64,000 nt of DNA from Pseudomonas sp. P8_241 (GCF_034008315.1 NZ_CP125377.1:1004001-1068000); one strand, 5' to 3'; shown: positions 1 through 8,981, counted from the stretch's first letter. Notes: generated by a model from the sequence alone, not told the origin. Numbers and translations: made by a program.

Positions 1-987
1 GCCGACGTGCAGCGCGTAGATGCTGGTCAGCAGTTGTGCCTTGAAACTCTTGTCGCTGTAGCGATCCACTCGCTTGACCACGCCGGTGGCCGGGTCGAGG
101 GTGATCTGGTTGAGCGCACGATCGTGAGGCGAATCTTTCAACAGGAAGTAAACAGTCGCGGGTTGGCCAGCCACTGGCGGCATGCGCACGTTGTAGGAAC
201 TGAGCTGCGGGCCTGCCGCACTGTAGATGCTACTCCACATCGCCGCGTAATCGGCCGTCGGTGCCGGGCCACTTGGCCCAGGGCCGCGACCGCCGCGAAC
301 GCGCTCATTCTGTGGCGAATCGGAGAGCAAGCGGGTCAGCCCCTTGTTGTACCACTCATAGGACCAGGACAGGCCCGTCAGCGCCGCCAGGAGGTAAAAC
401 ACCAGGCACCAGGTGCCGGCCACCGAATGCAGGTCCCAGTTGAAGCTGCGGCCCTTTTTCTTCCAGTCCAGGGTCAGCCAGGCACGCCAGCTTTTCCACT
501 GACGAGGCCAGCGCAGGTAGAGACCGGACAGGCAGAAAAACACCAGAATCAGCGTGCAGGCACCGGTGATCTGCCGCCCGGTGTCGCCCATGGCGAGGAA
601 GCGGTGCAGGCGCAGCATCAGGCCAAAGAAGTCCTGACCTGTGGCGTCACCAAGGAATTCAGCGGTGTACGGGTCGAAGTAGCGCATCTCGCCGCGGCGT
701 TCGCCCGGTGGCGGGGTGAAGAACACCTTTGCGGCATTGCCGCTGTCGGTTTCCACCGTGAGCATCGAGACTTTTTTGCCTGAAGCGCCTTCGATTTTCT
801 CAACCAGTTCGGCAGGCGGCAGGACGCCGGCCACCTGTTTCTCGACCTGCAACACGGAAGGGTTGAGCGCGCTCAGGATTTCATCCTGAAAGGACACGCT
901 CGCGCCGGTGATGCCCATCAGGGCCAGGACCAGCCCGGCGCTGATGCCGAAAAACCAGTGCAACTGGAACAGGGTTTTCTTCAACAC
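1..987 (-). CDS. piuB: PepSY-associated membrane protein, PiuB-like (3' end outside window)
   Basis: Partial: the start is in the window and the C-terminus runs off the left edge. The frame begins GTG (987-985), reading [18 protein letters not shown]; the TTG one codon later is an alternative start. An AAGGCGAG ribosome site precedes it. The N-terminus is the first membrane helix of the PepSY-TM family (L-HW-FFG, then [12 protein letters not shown]), followed by a periplasmic PepSY-like part (about residues 35-130) and further helices near residues 145-165 and 195-215. Family members are thought to help reduce or release iron from siderophores at the inner membrane. It lies downstream of the piuA receptor in the same orientation, matching P. 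aeruginosa piuA-piuB. P. aeruginosa PiuB also carries a C-terminal flavoreductase part; whether this one does cannot be seen here. Confidence 0.8.
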   Translation of the reverse strand, partial: MLKKTLFQLHWFFGISAGLVLALMGITGASVSFQDEILSALNPSVLQVEKQVAGVLPPAELVEKIEGASGKKVSMLTVETDSGNAAKVFFTPPPGERRGEMRYFDPYTAEFLGDATGQDFFGLMLRLHRFLAMGDTGRQITGACTLILVFFCLSGLYLRWPRQWKSWRAWLTLDWKKKGRSFNWDLHSVAGTWCLVFYLLAALTGLSWSYEWYNKGLTRLLSDSPQNERVRGGRGPGPSGPAPTADYAAMWSSIYSAAGPQLSSYNVRMPPVAGQPATVYFLLKDSPHDRALNQITLDPATGVVKRVDRYSDKSFKAQLLTSIYALHVG

Positions 988-1070
988 GTCACTCGCCTTG
1001 TTCGTTCGAAATTGTCATCACGGCGCGCATTATGCCGTGGGGTTGTCGAGAAGCATTCTTTTTTACGTAC

Positions 1071-1100
1071 AAAAGCCCCGCTCATCTGGATGAACGGGGC
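1071..1100 (-). terminator. Hairpin terminator between piuA and piuB
   Basis: An 11-bp stem (1075-1085 with 1090-1100, one mismatch) and a CTGG loop are followed on the minus strand by TTTT. It lies between the piuA stop and the piuB start, so piuB may be partly uncoupled from piuA. Confidence 0.6.
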
Positions 1101-1120
1101 CTGGTCCAACACCAACTATG

Positions 1121-1218
1121 TCGGAGCGAGCTTGCTCGCGAAAAACTCGAGAACGACGCGGGGTGTCAGGCTAGGCGCGTTATCGTTGACGATCATCGCG
1201 AGCAGGCTCGCTCCTACA
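1121..1218. repeat. REP pair (GGAGCGAGC family) downstream of piuA
   Basis: Two inverted copies of the repeat face each other: TCGGAGCGAGCTTGCTCGCG at the left and CGCGAGCAGGCTCGCTCCTA at the right, separated by about 60 bp. This is the convergent arrangement of Pseudomonas REP doublets. It abuts the piuA stop codon. Confidence 0.85.
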
Positions 1219-1222
1219 TTGA

Positions 1223-3547
1223 TCAGAAGTGGAAGTTGGTGCTCAACAAGGCGGTACGACCGGCCGCCTGGTTGGCGAAGTGAGTCGAGAACGCTTTGTC
1301 GTAGTAGGTTTCGTCGGTCAGGTTCTGCACGTTCAATTGCAGGTCGACGTTTTTGGTCAGCTTGTAGGCCGCCATCGCGTCGTAACGAACGTAGGAATCA
1401 ACCATGGTGGTGTTGGCGGCGCTACCGAATACGTCGTCGACATAGAACGCACCGCCGCCGATGGTCAGCTTCGGCGTGACTTGATAAGTGGTCCACAGGC
1501 TGGCGCTGTTTTTCGGCGTGTTCGGCAGCTCGTTACCATCGTTGGCCTTGTTGGCCGGCATGTCACCGCCATCGATTTGCTCGCTGTCCATGTAGGCATA
1601 ACCGGCGAAGACTTGCCATTTATCGGTGAGCTTGCCGGTGGCCGACAGTTCGAAACCTTGAACGCGGGTTTTGCCGACGTTTTCGTAGGTAGTGGTGTTG
1701 GTCTGCACACGAGCGTTGTCTTTTTCGGTGCGGAAGATATCCGCTGTCAAGGACAGACGATCGTTCAGCAGATCCCACTTGGTACCGATTTCGTAGTTCT
1801 TGGTGGTTTCCGGCTCCATGTCGCTGCTTAGCAGGTTGCCGTTGCGATCCGGGGTGCCGCCCAGCGGGTTGCCGTCCTGACCTTCGCCAAGTGTGGAGCC
1901 TGGTGGGGTGGCAGACGTCGCGTAGGACGCATAGATGCTGCCGTTTTCCGCCGGCTTGTAAACCACGCCGAATTGACCGGTAACGAACTCGCTGACGTCA
2001 TCGCCCTTGGAGGTCGTGGTGCCTGCGGCGTTGTAGGTTTTGTAGTCGGTGTCGAAATGGTCATAGCGCAGCCCCATGTTCACCAGCCATTGTTCGGACA
2101 ATGTCAGAGTGTCGAACACGTACAGGGCGTAGGTTTTAGCCGTGGTGTCGGTGCCGGCATAGTTGCGGGTAATCGAGCCATTCCATGGATCGCTTGGGGT
2201 CGGGTTGGACAGCGAGGTGCAGTTGTAGCCGCTTGGCGCACCGATCAGTGCCGGCGAGCAGTTGGTGGTGGCGGCCGCTGTGCCAGGCGTGGTGTCGGTA
2301 TTGACGGTGTACGACGACTTCTGGCTTTCCTCGCGGCTCAACTCGATACCGGTGGCGAAGCTGTTCTTGAAGCCGGCGATGTAGACATCACCAAACAGGT
2401 CGGTCTGGTTGGTCGTCGTTTCGGTGTTGCTGACGCGAGTGTTGGCCCGGCGCCAGACGCTGCCATTGTTGACGTTGCCCTTGCTGTCGTCCGGCTGCGT
2501 CAGGATGTAGTCCTGCATGCTGTTGCCGTGGCGCAGGGTGTTCTTGACGGTCAGCGCGTCGCTCAGGTCGTGCTCAATGGCGATGGTCGACGTATCGGTG
2601 CGACCCTTGCGGAAGTCGCGATCATTCAGACCATAGAAGTTGCTGCTGTCGCCACCGTCGTTCGGTTTGTCCGGATTGGACTTGGTACGCGCTGTCGAAC
2701 CTGCGGCCGGGATCGAGTAAGGAATACCTGAATCCGGGGTGTCGTTGCTTTCGAGATGGTAGTAGTCGAGGTTGACGCGGGTGTCGGTGCCCAGGCCGAA
2801 GGCAAGGGATGGCGCGACGCCCCAGCGGTCATAGTCAACGCTTTCACGGCCGGCGACATTGCTCTCGTGGCTCATCAGGTTCAGACGGCCAGCGGCCGTG
2901 TCAGTGAACTGATAGTTGCCGTCGAAGGTATAGCGCTGAGTCTGGTCGGAACCCCAGGTGAAACCACCGTCGAGCGAATCGCCCACGTGGGCTTTTTTGC
3001 TCACCAGGTTGATGCTGCCGCCAGCAGCGCCTCGACCACCAATCGCCGAGTTCGGGCCCTTGCTGACTTCGATCGATTCAACGGCGAAGATCTCGCGGCT
3101 CTGCGAACCGGTATCGCGCACGCCGTCCAGGTAGGTATCGCCCTGGGCGTCGAAGCCGCGAATGAACGGACGGTCGCCCTGTGGGTTGCCGCCTTCACCG
3201 GCACCGAAGGTAATGCCTGGAACGGTGCGCAGGGCGTCCTGCATGTTCATGGCGCCGGTGTCTTTGAGGACTTGTTGCGGAATAACGGTGATCGAGCGCG
3301 GCGTGTCTACCAGCGGCGCGGTGTACTTGGGCGAGGAGGCTTTCTCGACGTTGTAGGAAGTCTCGTCCTGGGCTTCGCCGGTAATGGCGGTGGCGCCCAG
3401 GGAAATCACGTTACCCGGTGCTTTTTCGTCGGTCTTTTCCGCCGCGAAAACCATGTGTCCCGCCGAGCCGGCAGTGATCGCCATGCCGATGGCCGATGCG
3501 AGCAAACGTGGTGAACTGACCGGTACTTGTGGTTGTGAACGTGACAT
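1223..3547 (-). CDS. piuA: TonB-dependent siderophore receptor PiuA
   Basis: 774 residues. An outer-membrane, TonB-driven ferric-siderophore receptor (catecholate type; the P. aeruginosa relative also takes up siderophore-antibiotic conjugates). The precursor has a long signal peptide (about residues 1-36, cut near MVFAAE), a plug domain (about 70-190, with DTPRSITVIPQQVL and the IRGFDAQGDTYLDGVRD segment), and a 22-strand barrel ending in the aromatic NFHF typical of outer-membrane proteins. It is divergent from piuC; the shared intergenic region holds two Fur-box candidates, so iron repression is expected. Assignment to PiuA rather than another catecholate receptor rests on the flanking piuB, piuC and Sel1 genes, which match the P. 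aeruginosa order. Confidence 0.9.
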   Translation of the reverse strand: MSRSQPQVPVSSPRLLASAIGMAITAGSAGHMVFAAEKTDEKAPGNVISLGATAITGEAQDETSYNVEKASSPKYTAPLVDTPRSITVIPQQVLKDTGAMNMQDALRTVPGITFGAGEGGNPQGDRPFIRGFDAQGDTYLDGVRDTGSQSREIFAVESIEVSKGPNSAIGGRGAAGGSINLVSKKAHVGDSLDGGFTWGSDQTQRYTFDGNYQFTDTAAGRLNLMSHESNVAGRESVDYDRWGVAPSLAFGLGTDTRVNLDYYHLESNDTPDSGIPYSIPAAGSTARTKSNPDKPNDGGDSSNFYGLNDRDFRKGRTDTSTIAIEHDLSDALTVKNTLRHGNSMQDYILTQPDDSKGNVNNGSVWRRANTRVSNTETTTNQTDLFGDVYIAGFKNSFATGIELSREESQKSSYTVNTDTTPGTAAATTNCSPALIGAPSGYNCTSLSNPTPSDPWNGSITRNYAGTDTTAKTYALYVFDTLTLSEQWLVNMGLRYDHFDTDYKTYNAAGTTTSKGDDVSEFVTGQFGVVYKPAENGSIYASYATSATPPGSTLGEGQDGNPLGGTPDRNGNLLSSDMEPETTKNYEIGTKWDLLNDRLSLTADIFRTEKDNARVQTNTTTYENVGKTRVQGFELSATGKLTDKWQVFAGYAYMDSEQIDGGDMPANKANDGNELPNTPKNSASLWTTYQVTPKLTIGGGAFYVDDVFGSAANTTMVDSYVRYDAMAAYKLTKNVDLQLNVQNLTDETYYDKAFSTHFANQAAGRTALLSTNFHF

Positions 3548-3614
3548 TTTGGACTTCCCCTCCCCAAGGATTTGAGGCGGCGAAATATAGGGTAAACACG
3601 TATTCGTATCAATT

Positions 3615-3633
3615 GCGAAACATTACTATTTGC
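3615..3633 (-). promoter_or_regulatory. Candidate Fur box upstream of piuA
   Basis: On the minus strand this reads GCAAATAGTAATGTTTCGC, 11 of 19 matches to GATAATGATAATCATTATC and with the GCAAAT...GC flanks often seen in Pseudomonas. It lies 68-86 bp upstream of the piuA start, within an AT-rich promoter region. Confidence 0.55.
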
Positions 3634-3707
3634 ACTGAATTTACATTCTTTACAATTTAACCTTACGGTTTTTACTGTTTCGTTCGTCCGGTGGGTTTTA
3701 CATAGGC

Positions 3708-3726
3708 AATAAGAATCAATACCATT
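3708..3726 (+). promoter_or_regulatory. Candidate Fur box upstream of piuC
   Basis: AATAAGAATCAATACCATT matches the form AATGAGAATNATTCTCATT at 14 of 18 fixed positions. It ends 30 bp before the piuC start, so a bound repressor would block piuC directly. Confidence 0.55.
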
Positions 3727-3756
3727 GCCATCCCTTTGCCATCTGGTGTCGTTGTC

Positions 3757-4437
3757 ATGCTGCTGCACATCCCCGGCCTGTTCGAAAAAGACGAAGTGCA
3801 GCGTATTCGCCAAGCGCTGGAGCAGGCTGATTGGGCCGATGGCAAGATCACCGCAGGCTTTCAGTCGGCCAAGGCCAAGCACAATCTTCAACTGCCGGAA
3901 ACCCATCCGCTGGCCAAGGAAATCGGTGCGGCCATGCTTGAGCGACTGTGGAAAAATCCGCAGTTCATGTCTGCTGCGTTACCGCACAAAGTCTTTCCTC
4001 CGTTGCTGAACTGTTACACGGCCGGCGGCAGTTTCGATTTCCACATCGACAACGCCGTGCGTCAGCCCAAGGGCAGTATCGAGCGAGTGCGCACCGACCT
4101 CTCGGCTACGTTGTTCTTCAGCGAGCCTGAGGACTACGACGGCGGGGAGCTGGAAATCCAGGACACCTTCGGCACCCAGCGGGTCAAGTTGCCCGCTGGC
4201 GATATGGTGCTGTACCCCGGCACCAGCCTGCACAAGGTCAATGCGGTCACGCGAGGAGCGCGATACGCCTCGTTCTTCTGGACCCAGAGTCTGGTGCGCG
4301 AGGATAGCCAGCGCGCACTGTTGTTCGAGATGGACGGCGCCATCCAGCAACTGACCCGGGACCTGCCGGATCATCCATCGCTGATTCGACTCACCGGCAC
4401 TTACCACAACCTGTTGCGTCGCTGGGTCGAGGTGTAA
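3757..4437 (+). CDS. piuC: PKHD-type Fe(II)/2-oxoglutarate hydroxylase PiuC
   Basis: 226 residues with the start at ATG CTG CTG CAC; an upstream in-frame start at 3736 would add seven residues not typical of PiuC. A 2-oxoglutarate-dependent Fe(II) dioxygenase with a double-stranded beta-helix. The iron ligands are visible as H96 and D98 (FHIDN) and H159 (SLHKVN), and R169 (RGARYASFF) is the expected 2-oxoglutarate contact. It is linked genetically to siderophore uptake; its true substrate is not known to me. No strong Shine-Dalgarno is seen before the ATG. It abuts the next gene: its TAA is followed directly by GTG, so the two are probably cotranscribed. Confidence 0.93.
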   Translation: MLLHIPGLFEKDEVQRIRQALEQADWADGKITAGFQSAKAKHNLQLPETHPLAKEIGAAMLERLWKNPQFMSAALPHKVFPPLLNCYTAGGSFDFHIDNAVRQPKGSIERVRTDLSATLFFSEPEDYDGGELEIQDTFGTQRVKLPAGDMVLYPGTSLHKVNAVTRGARYASFFWTQSLVREDSQRALLFEMDGAIQQLTRDLPDHPSLIRLTGTYHNLLRRWVEV

Positions 4438-5205
4438 GTGGCTGACTTTCGTTTACGCCGCGAGGAAGTGCTTGACGGAGAGCGGTTCAAATCCATGCTC
4501 GACGAAAGCCCGGCTCGCGCCGCGCAGGCCGTACTTATTGCCGCCCGCCAGGGCGAAGTTGAAGCCCAGGCCTTGCTCGGGCAGATTCTGCTGGACGGGC
4601 AGGGAATCGCCCAGGACCAGCCGCTGGCGCTGCGCTGGTTCGAGATCGCCGCTCGCAATGGGCATTTGATGGCGCGCAACATGCTCGGTCGTTGTCATGA
4701 GCATGGTTGGGGTTGTGTTGCCGATGCGTCGGTTGCTGCGCGGCATTATCGGGTTGCGGCAGAAGCCGGGCTGGATTGGGCGATGTACAACTACGCCAAT
4801 CTGTTGGCGACCGGGCGCGGCATGATCCAGGATCCGCAACAGGCTTTGAGTCTTTATCGGCTCGCGGCAGACCTCGGTCATGCAAAATCCATGAATCTTC
4901 TGGGACGCTATCTGGAAGACGGCCGATTTTGCCCGGCGGACCCCGCTGCCGCTTTTGAGTGGTATCGGCGGTCTGCCGAGGGAGGAGACTTTCGTGGGCA
5001 ATTCAGCTATGCAGCGGTACTGGCGAGCGATGGAAAAATCCAAGAAAGCCTGGTGTGGTTACACAAGGCATTGACGGCGGGGAATCTGAACTTCCTTCGT
5101 GTCAGCGGCGAGGCTCTGCTCCACGCTCCTTACCCCGAATTTCGGGCGCTGGCGCCATGCTTTCAGCAGCGCGCTGTTCAATTGCAAAGTCGGGCGCGTG
5201 TTTGA
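4438..5205 (+). CDS. Sel1-repeat (TPR-like) protein of the piu locus
   Basis: 255 residues starting at a GTG that directly follows the piuC stop; the ribosome site would be the GAGGTG at the end of piuC. It has tandem Sel1-like repeats of about 36 residues from roughly residue 28 to 215: A-x-LLGQILLDGQG..AL-RWFEIAARNGH, then MLGRCHEHGWG, YANLLATGRG and LLGRYLEDGRF units. Such repeats form an alpha-solenoid for protein contacts. There is no signal peptide, so a cytoplasmic adaptor is likely. The same gene follows piuC in P. aeruginosa. Exact role unknown. Confidence 0.85.
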   Translation: MADFRLRREEVLDGERFKSMLDESPARAAQAVLIAARQGEVEAQALLGQILLDGQGIAQDQPLALRWFEIAARNGHLMARNMLGRCHEHGWGCVADASVAARHYRVAAEAGLDWAMYNYANLLATGRGMIQDPQQALSLYRLAADLGHAKSMNLLGRYLEDGRFCPADPAAAFEWYRRSAEGGDFRGQFSYAAVLASDGKIQESLVWLHKALTAGNLNFLRVSGEALLHAPYPEFRALAPCFQQRAVQLQSRARV

Positions 5206-5297
5206 ACATCTCGGTATTGAGGCGAGCGAAAAGGAACTGCTCAGGTTTTTCACTCGCATCAATCGAAGTTGCCGCAATTAGCCGGTTTGAACTCGGA

Positions 5298-6311
5298 TTA
5301 GCGCTGCCACTCCTCGCGGATAGACTTCAAGTGCTTCATGAAAATACCTGATTGTTCGATGTAGCGTTTGATAAACACTTCTAGACCATCGGTCCCGTCA
5401 GGTGCGGTAAGCTCCAGAAATTTATCAATGGCGTCCACGAGAACACTCATTTCTTGCGTAAAGATTTCTCTCAGCGCTTGCACAGACTGGAATTCCAGTA
5501 GCTGATTTTTTTGGATCTGCAGGTTTTTCACATCTTCAATGAAGCGATTCAAATTACTGCGGCGGTCATCCAGTCGTTCTTGGATCTTGCGCCTGGCCTG
5601 GATCAAGTTATCATATTTTAATTGGTCACTGATTAAGTCGAGGATCTTGCCGGCAGCAGCAAGGCCTTTCTTGATAAGTTCGACTTGAGGGGCGGACAGG
5701 TTGAGGCTGGTGAGTTGTTCGGCGGTCAGAAGAACACCTTTGATGAGCGAAAAAGTGTCTATCGCTTCAATGGCTTTTATCGCCTCGTTCAGATGCGTTT
5801 CTTCTTTTTTCAGCTGTGCTATTACCTGTTCTTCTTCTGGGATGTATGGCGCGTTGTTATTGATTGAGGTTTCCAGTTCTTTGATTCGATACTCGTTATC
5901 GCTGAGTGTCACTGCCTTCAGGTTTATAAGGTTGTTGTTCAGGGTGCTCAAGTGTTTTGAGGTGCTGACTGTACCGCTTTCAATTAATGATTTTATTTCT
6001 TTGTAATAAATTTTTATCGCCTCCTCCTGTTCCGGTGTGGGTGCTTTAAGTCTCAGTGTTTCAGTAATGTTATGAAGGTCGGTAATTTCAGTGGTGGAAA
6101 AAGCTGTGGAGATCAGGGTCAAGGCGCTGAGTGCCTGTTTGTCAGTTAGGTTTATTTCTTGCTGAAGCGCGTTTAATTGCTCTGCGAGTACGGGTAAATA
6201 AATAGTGCTCAATGTGCGAATCTTATAATTGAGTGCTTCCCTGTTATCCTTGATTAGCTTTATGTTGGGCTTGGGATATTGAAACGAATTGAATAATGTA
6301 TGTACGGCCAT
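5298..6311 (-). CDS. xaxB: Alpha-xenorhabdolysin family binary toxin, subunit B (XaxB/YaxB-like)
   Basis: 337 residues, almost entirely alpha-helical by composition, with long heptad-like stretches (about 130-185 and 230-290) and no signal peptide. An amphipathic to hydrophobic segment at about 187-227 (FSLIKGVLLTAEQL ... KKGLAAAGKILDLISD) is a candidate for the membrane-facing end. This fits the B component of the two-part alpha-pore-forming toxins XaxAB (Xenorhabdus), YaxAB (Yersinia) and PaxAB (Photorhabdus), where A and B heterodimers assemble into a lytic ring. The partner A reading frame lies 58 bp upstream on the same strand, the usual A-B order. Base composition is clearly more AT-rich than the flanking piu and speC genes, pointing to horizontal acquisition. 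Ribosome site AAAGG about 10 nt before ATG. Family call is from my reading of the sequence pattern, not a search. Confidence 0.75.
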   Translation of the reverse strand: MAVHTLFNSFQYPKPNIKLIKDNREALNYKIRTLSTIYLPVLAEQLNALQQEINLTDKQALSALTLISTAFSTTEITDLHNITETLRLKAPTPEQEEAIKIYYKEIKSLIESGTVSTSKHLSTLNNNLINLKAVTLSDNEYRIKELETSINNNAPYIPEEEQVIAQLKKEETHLNEAIKAIEAIDTFSLIKGVLLTAEQLTSLNLSAPQVELIKKGLAAAGKILDLISDQLKYDNLIQARRKIQERLDDRRSNLNRFIEDVKNLQIQKNQLLEFQSVQALREIFTQEMSVLVDAIDKFLELTAPDGTDGLEVFIKRYIEQSGIFMKHLKSIREEWQR

Positions 6312-6369
6312 GATTGTTATGCCTTTAAAAGATAGATTTATGGTGGGTCGAATTTAAATTTTCAGAATG

Positions 6370-7552
6370 TCAGGCGTTGCTAAGTGAATTGTTAAAGGCA
6401 GTCAACAAGTCGCCGGCCTGCTTTTTGATAGTTAACCAGTTTTCCCTTATTGCTTTTAGTTTCGAGACAAAAAGCACGAGATACATGGCGTCGGTAACCC
6501 CATTGAGTTTGTTGCTGGAAGAGTCAATATAACTTTCAATCAATTGCCAGAAGCTTTCGAGGTTCGATGAACTGCCTTCAGCTCCCTCAATCCGGACCTG
6601 GAGGTCCTGAAGGTTGGTTTCAAATGTTCGCAGCGACGAAAGGATCTCATGGGTGGTTGCGATGTTTGCTTCGACGTCTCGTCGTTCCTCGATTAGCAGG
6701 TTCATTTCATTTCGAGCTTGCTGGGCCTTGATTCCATATATGCTGGACGTGATGATAAGACCCACGAAACCACCGAACAATCCCCACCATTTGGACTGTG
6801 AATATTTTTCGATTTCCGCCATTTTTTCGCTGATACGCTGGTCTAGGGTTTCGAGCCTTTGATTCAACAATTTTACTTCTTCATTAAAATTGTGGCTGTT
6901 GAGAAGGGCTATTTTCAAACCCAGTGCCGGCTTCAACGAATTAGTGATCTCCCGTTTGAATGTGGCAATCTGATTTTTAGTGAGCTGTGTGCTTTTGCTG
7001 TGTTCAGTAATGACTGATTTTAGGTCTTCAACCAGATCCAGTAATACCGGGATTTTTTTGTTTTTCATCTCCGGTTAATTGGATTTCTGGCAGATTGTCG
7101 ATTTCCTGTTGAGTCAGGCCATTGATTTTACCGACACCAGTCGTGTAGCTGGGTAGCTGAGTCAGGTAGTCAATAATGGATTGGCTACTCGAAGTGAAGT
7201 TGTCGGCAAACACATGAAGGTCCGAGCCAACTTTCTTCATGCTGGATTCCAGTGGTGACCATGTCGCTGCATGGTTTCTCATGGCGTTAAACAAGGCCTG
7301 TATATCGGCGGATTTAAGTCCGATGATGTTTAGTCGGTCGTACTTGTGTAGCTGTTCTATTTCATTGGTTTTGATGGGTAGTACTAGTGCTTCAGTGACA
7401 TATCGTTTGATTTTTCTTATGTCTTCATTTGTAATCAATAATCCTTTGTCACGCTCTACGCCTTCGAGGGTTCCAGAGGCGGCGCTAATGAAGTCTGATG
7501 TCAGTGAGTTGAGTTCTTCAGTGGTAATGGAATGATTTTTAATGGCCAGCAT
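6370..7552 (-). pseudogene. xaxA: XaxA/YaxA-like toxin subunit A, frame interrupted at an A7 run
   Basis: Two overlapping frames make one XaxA-like protein. The first (7552-7028, 174 residues, start MLAIKNHSITTEELN, ribosome site AAAGG) ends soon after ...GDEKQKN. The second (to 6370) continues IPVLLDLVEDLKSVI... Removing one A from the seven-A run at 7053-7059 joins them as GDEKQK-IPVLLDL, giving about 393 residues, close to the usual XaxA length. The C-terminal part has coiled-coil helices around a hydrophobic hairpin (WWGLFGGFVGLIITSSIYGI), the expected membrane-inserting foot. The rest of both halves is free of stops, so the break is recent, a sequencing error, or bypassed by slippage. 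A stand-alone second gene from the internal ATG at 7068 is unlikely, since GGAG directly touches that ATG. AT-rich like xaxB. A promoter lies at 7722-7750. Confidence 0.75.
7053..7059 (-). other. Slippery A7 tract at the xaxA frame break
   Basis: Seven A on the coding strand, C-AAAAAAA-T, exactly where the frame changes. Loss of one A restores the full-length frame. Such runs are prone to replication, transcription or sequencing slippage. Confidence 0.8.
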
Positions 7553-7721
7553 GTAAATACCTTTTGTGTTTTATGTCATGGGGTCTCGTATCGCCAATGA
7601 AAAGTAATGGTGGTTGTTATTTAAGTTAAGTCTGGAAGGTTTTCAATGTGTGTCAGGCAGGAGGTTGAGTTCTGTATGTTGCTGCTTGTATTGGGTGAGG
7701 GATGGATTTTCACATTGAAAC

Positions 7722-7750
7722 TTAATATGTTTTTGTTGGTTGAGTGTCAA
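7722..7750 (-). promoter_or_regulatory. Sigma-70-type promoter for xaxAB
   Basis: On the minus strand a perfect -35 TTGACA (7750-7745), a 17-nt spacer and -10 TATTAA (7727-7722) lie about 170 nt upstream of the xaxA start, leaving an AT-rich untranslated leader of about 160 nt. Confidence 0.55.
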
Positions 7751-7765
7751 AGGTGAAATTCAAGT

Positions 7766-7801
7766 AAAAAAAAGGCCTGCGATTACTCGCAAGCCTTTTT
7801 T
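7766..7801 (-). terminator. Intrinsic terminator of speC
   Basis: An 11-bp stem with one mismatch (7772-7782 with 7787-7797) is followed on the minus strand by a run of T. It sits 17 bp beyond the speC stop codon and just before the xaxAB promoter. Confidence 0.85.
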
Positions 7802-7817
7802 ATAAAACGGGTTGAGT

Positions 7818-8981
7818 TTAAACGTAAAACGACTTCAACGGCGGAAAGCCATTGAATTCAACCGCGCTGTAACTGGTGGTATACGCTCCGGTCGACAACC
7901 AGTACAGACGATCACCGATGGCCAGGTTCAGCGGCAGGCCGTACTTGTAGTTTTCGTACATGATGTCGGCGCTGTCGCAGGTAGGGCCGGCGATCACGAC
8001 TTCTTCCATCTCGCCTTTCTTCTCGGTCCAGATCGGGAACTTGATGGCTTCGTCCATGGTTTCGATCAGGCCGGAGAATTTGCCCACATCCGTGTACACC
8101 CAACGCTCGACCGCTGTACGGGATTTACGCGCGACCAGTACCACTTCGCTGACCAGAATGCCGGCATTGGCGATCAGCGAACGGCCTGGCTCGAGGATGA
8201 TTTCCGGCAGGTCGTCACCGAAGTCTTCCTTCAGGAAACGGATTATTTCTTCGGCGTAGGTTTCCAGGCTGTTGGTGCGGGTGATGTAGTTGGCCGGGAA
8301 ACCACCGCCCATGTTGATCAGCTTCAGGTGGATGCCGTCTTCTTCTTTCAAACGCTCGAAGATTACTTTGACCTTGGCAATCGCCGCGTCCCAGACGCTG
8401 ATGTCGCGCTGCTGCGAGCCAACGTGGAACGAAATGCCGTAAGGCACCAGACCCAGGTCGCGAGCGAGGATCAGCAGGTCCATGGCCATGTCGGTCTGGC
8501 AGCCGAACTTGCGCGACAATGGCCAATCAGCGGTGGTGGAGCCTTCGGTGAGGATGCGTACATAAACTTTCGAGCCCGGTGCAGCCTTGGCAATGTTGCG
8601 CAGGTCGGCTTCGGAGTCGGTGGAAAACAGGCGCACGCCCTTCTCGTAGAAGTAGCGGATGTCCTTGGACTTTTTGATGGTGTTGCCGTAGCTGATACGG
8701 TCGGCGCTGACGCCGCGATCCATCACTTTGTCCAGCTCGTAGATCGAGGCGATGTCGAAGCTCGAGCCTTTCTCTTTGAGCAGGTCGATGATTTCAACGG
8801 CCGGGTTGGCCTTGACCGCGTAGTAGACCTTGGCGAATTCGAAACCGGCGCGCAGGTCGTCGTAGGCCTGGCTGATCATCGCGGTGTCGATCACCACGAA
8901 CGGGGTTTCGTGCTTGTCGGCGAACGCCTTCATTTTGTCAAAAGTGGCGCGCGCGAAATAATCTTCGACCTGGATCGACAT
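7818..8981 (-). CDS. speC: Ornithine decarboxylase (type III-fold PLP enzyme)
   Basis: 387 residues from ATG at 8981, with AGGAG eight bases upstream; a longer in-frame start at 9170 would add an unlikely N-terminus made of leader sequence. Converts ornithine to putrescine, the first step of polyamine synthesis, in the cytoplasm. PLP-binding K57 is in YYAVKANP, H186 in FHVGSQ, the phosphate-binding EPGRS at 264-268, and catalytic C335-D336 in GPTCDSAD. The size equals P. aeruginosa SpeC (387), and there the gene is near the piu locus as here. The leader at 9059-9124 can fold into alternative hairpins, one of them terminator-like. Activity on lysine cannot be excluded from sequence alone. Confidence 0.93.
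   Translation of the reverse strand: MSIQVEDYFARATFDKMKAFADKHETPFVVIDTAMISQAYDDLRAGFEFAKVYYAVKANPAVEIIDLLKEKGSSFDIASIYELDKVMDRGVSADRISYGNTIKKSKDIRYFYEKGVRLFSTDSEADLRNIAKAAPGSKVYVRILTEGSTTADWPLSRKFGCQTDMAMDLLILARDLGLVPYGISFHVGSQQRDISVWDAAIAKVKVIFERLKEEDGIHLKLINMGGGFPANYITRTNSLETYAEEIIRFLKEDFGDDLPEIILEPGRSLIANAGILVSEVVLVARKSRTAVERWVYTDVGKFSGLIETMDEAIKFPIWTEKKGEMEEVVIAGPTCDSADIMYENYKYGLPLNLAIGDRLYWLSTGAYTTSYSAVEFNGFPPLKSFYV

Noticed and set aside
6370..7068. Second half of xaxA as an independent gene starting at the internal ATG
   Set aside because: GGAG touches the ATG with no spacing, the half protein lacks the family N-terminus, and a one-base change joins both halves perfectly.
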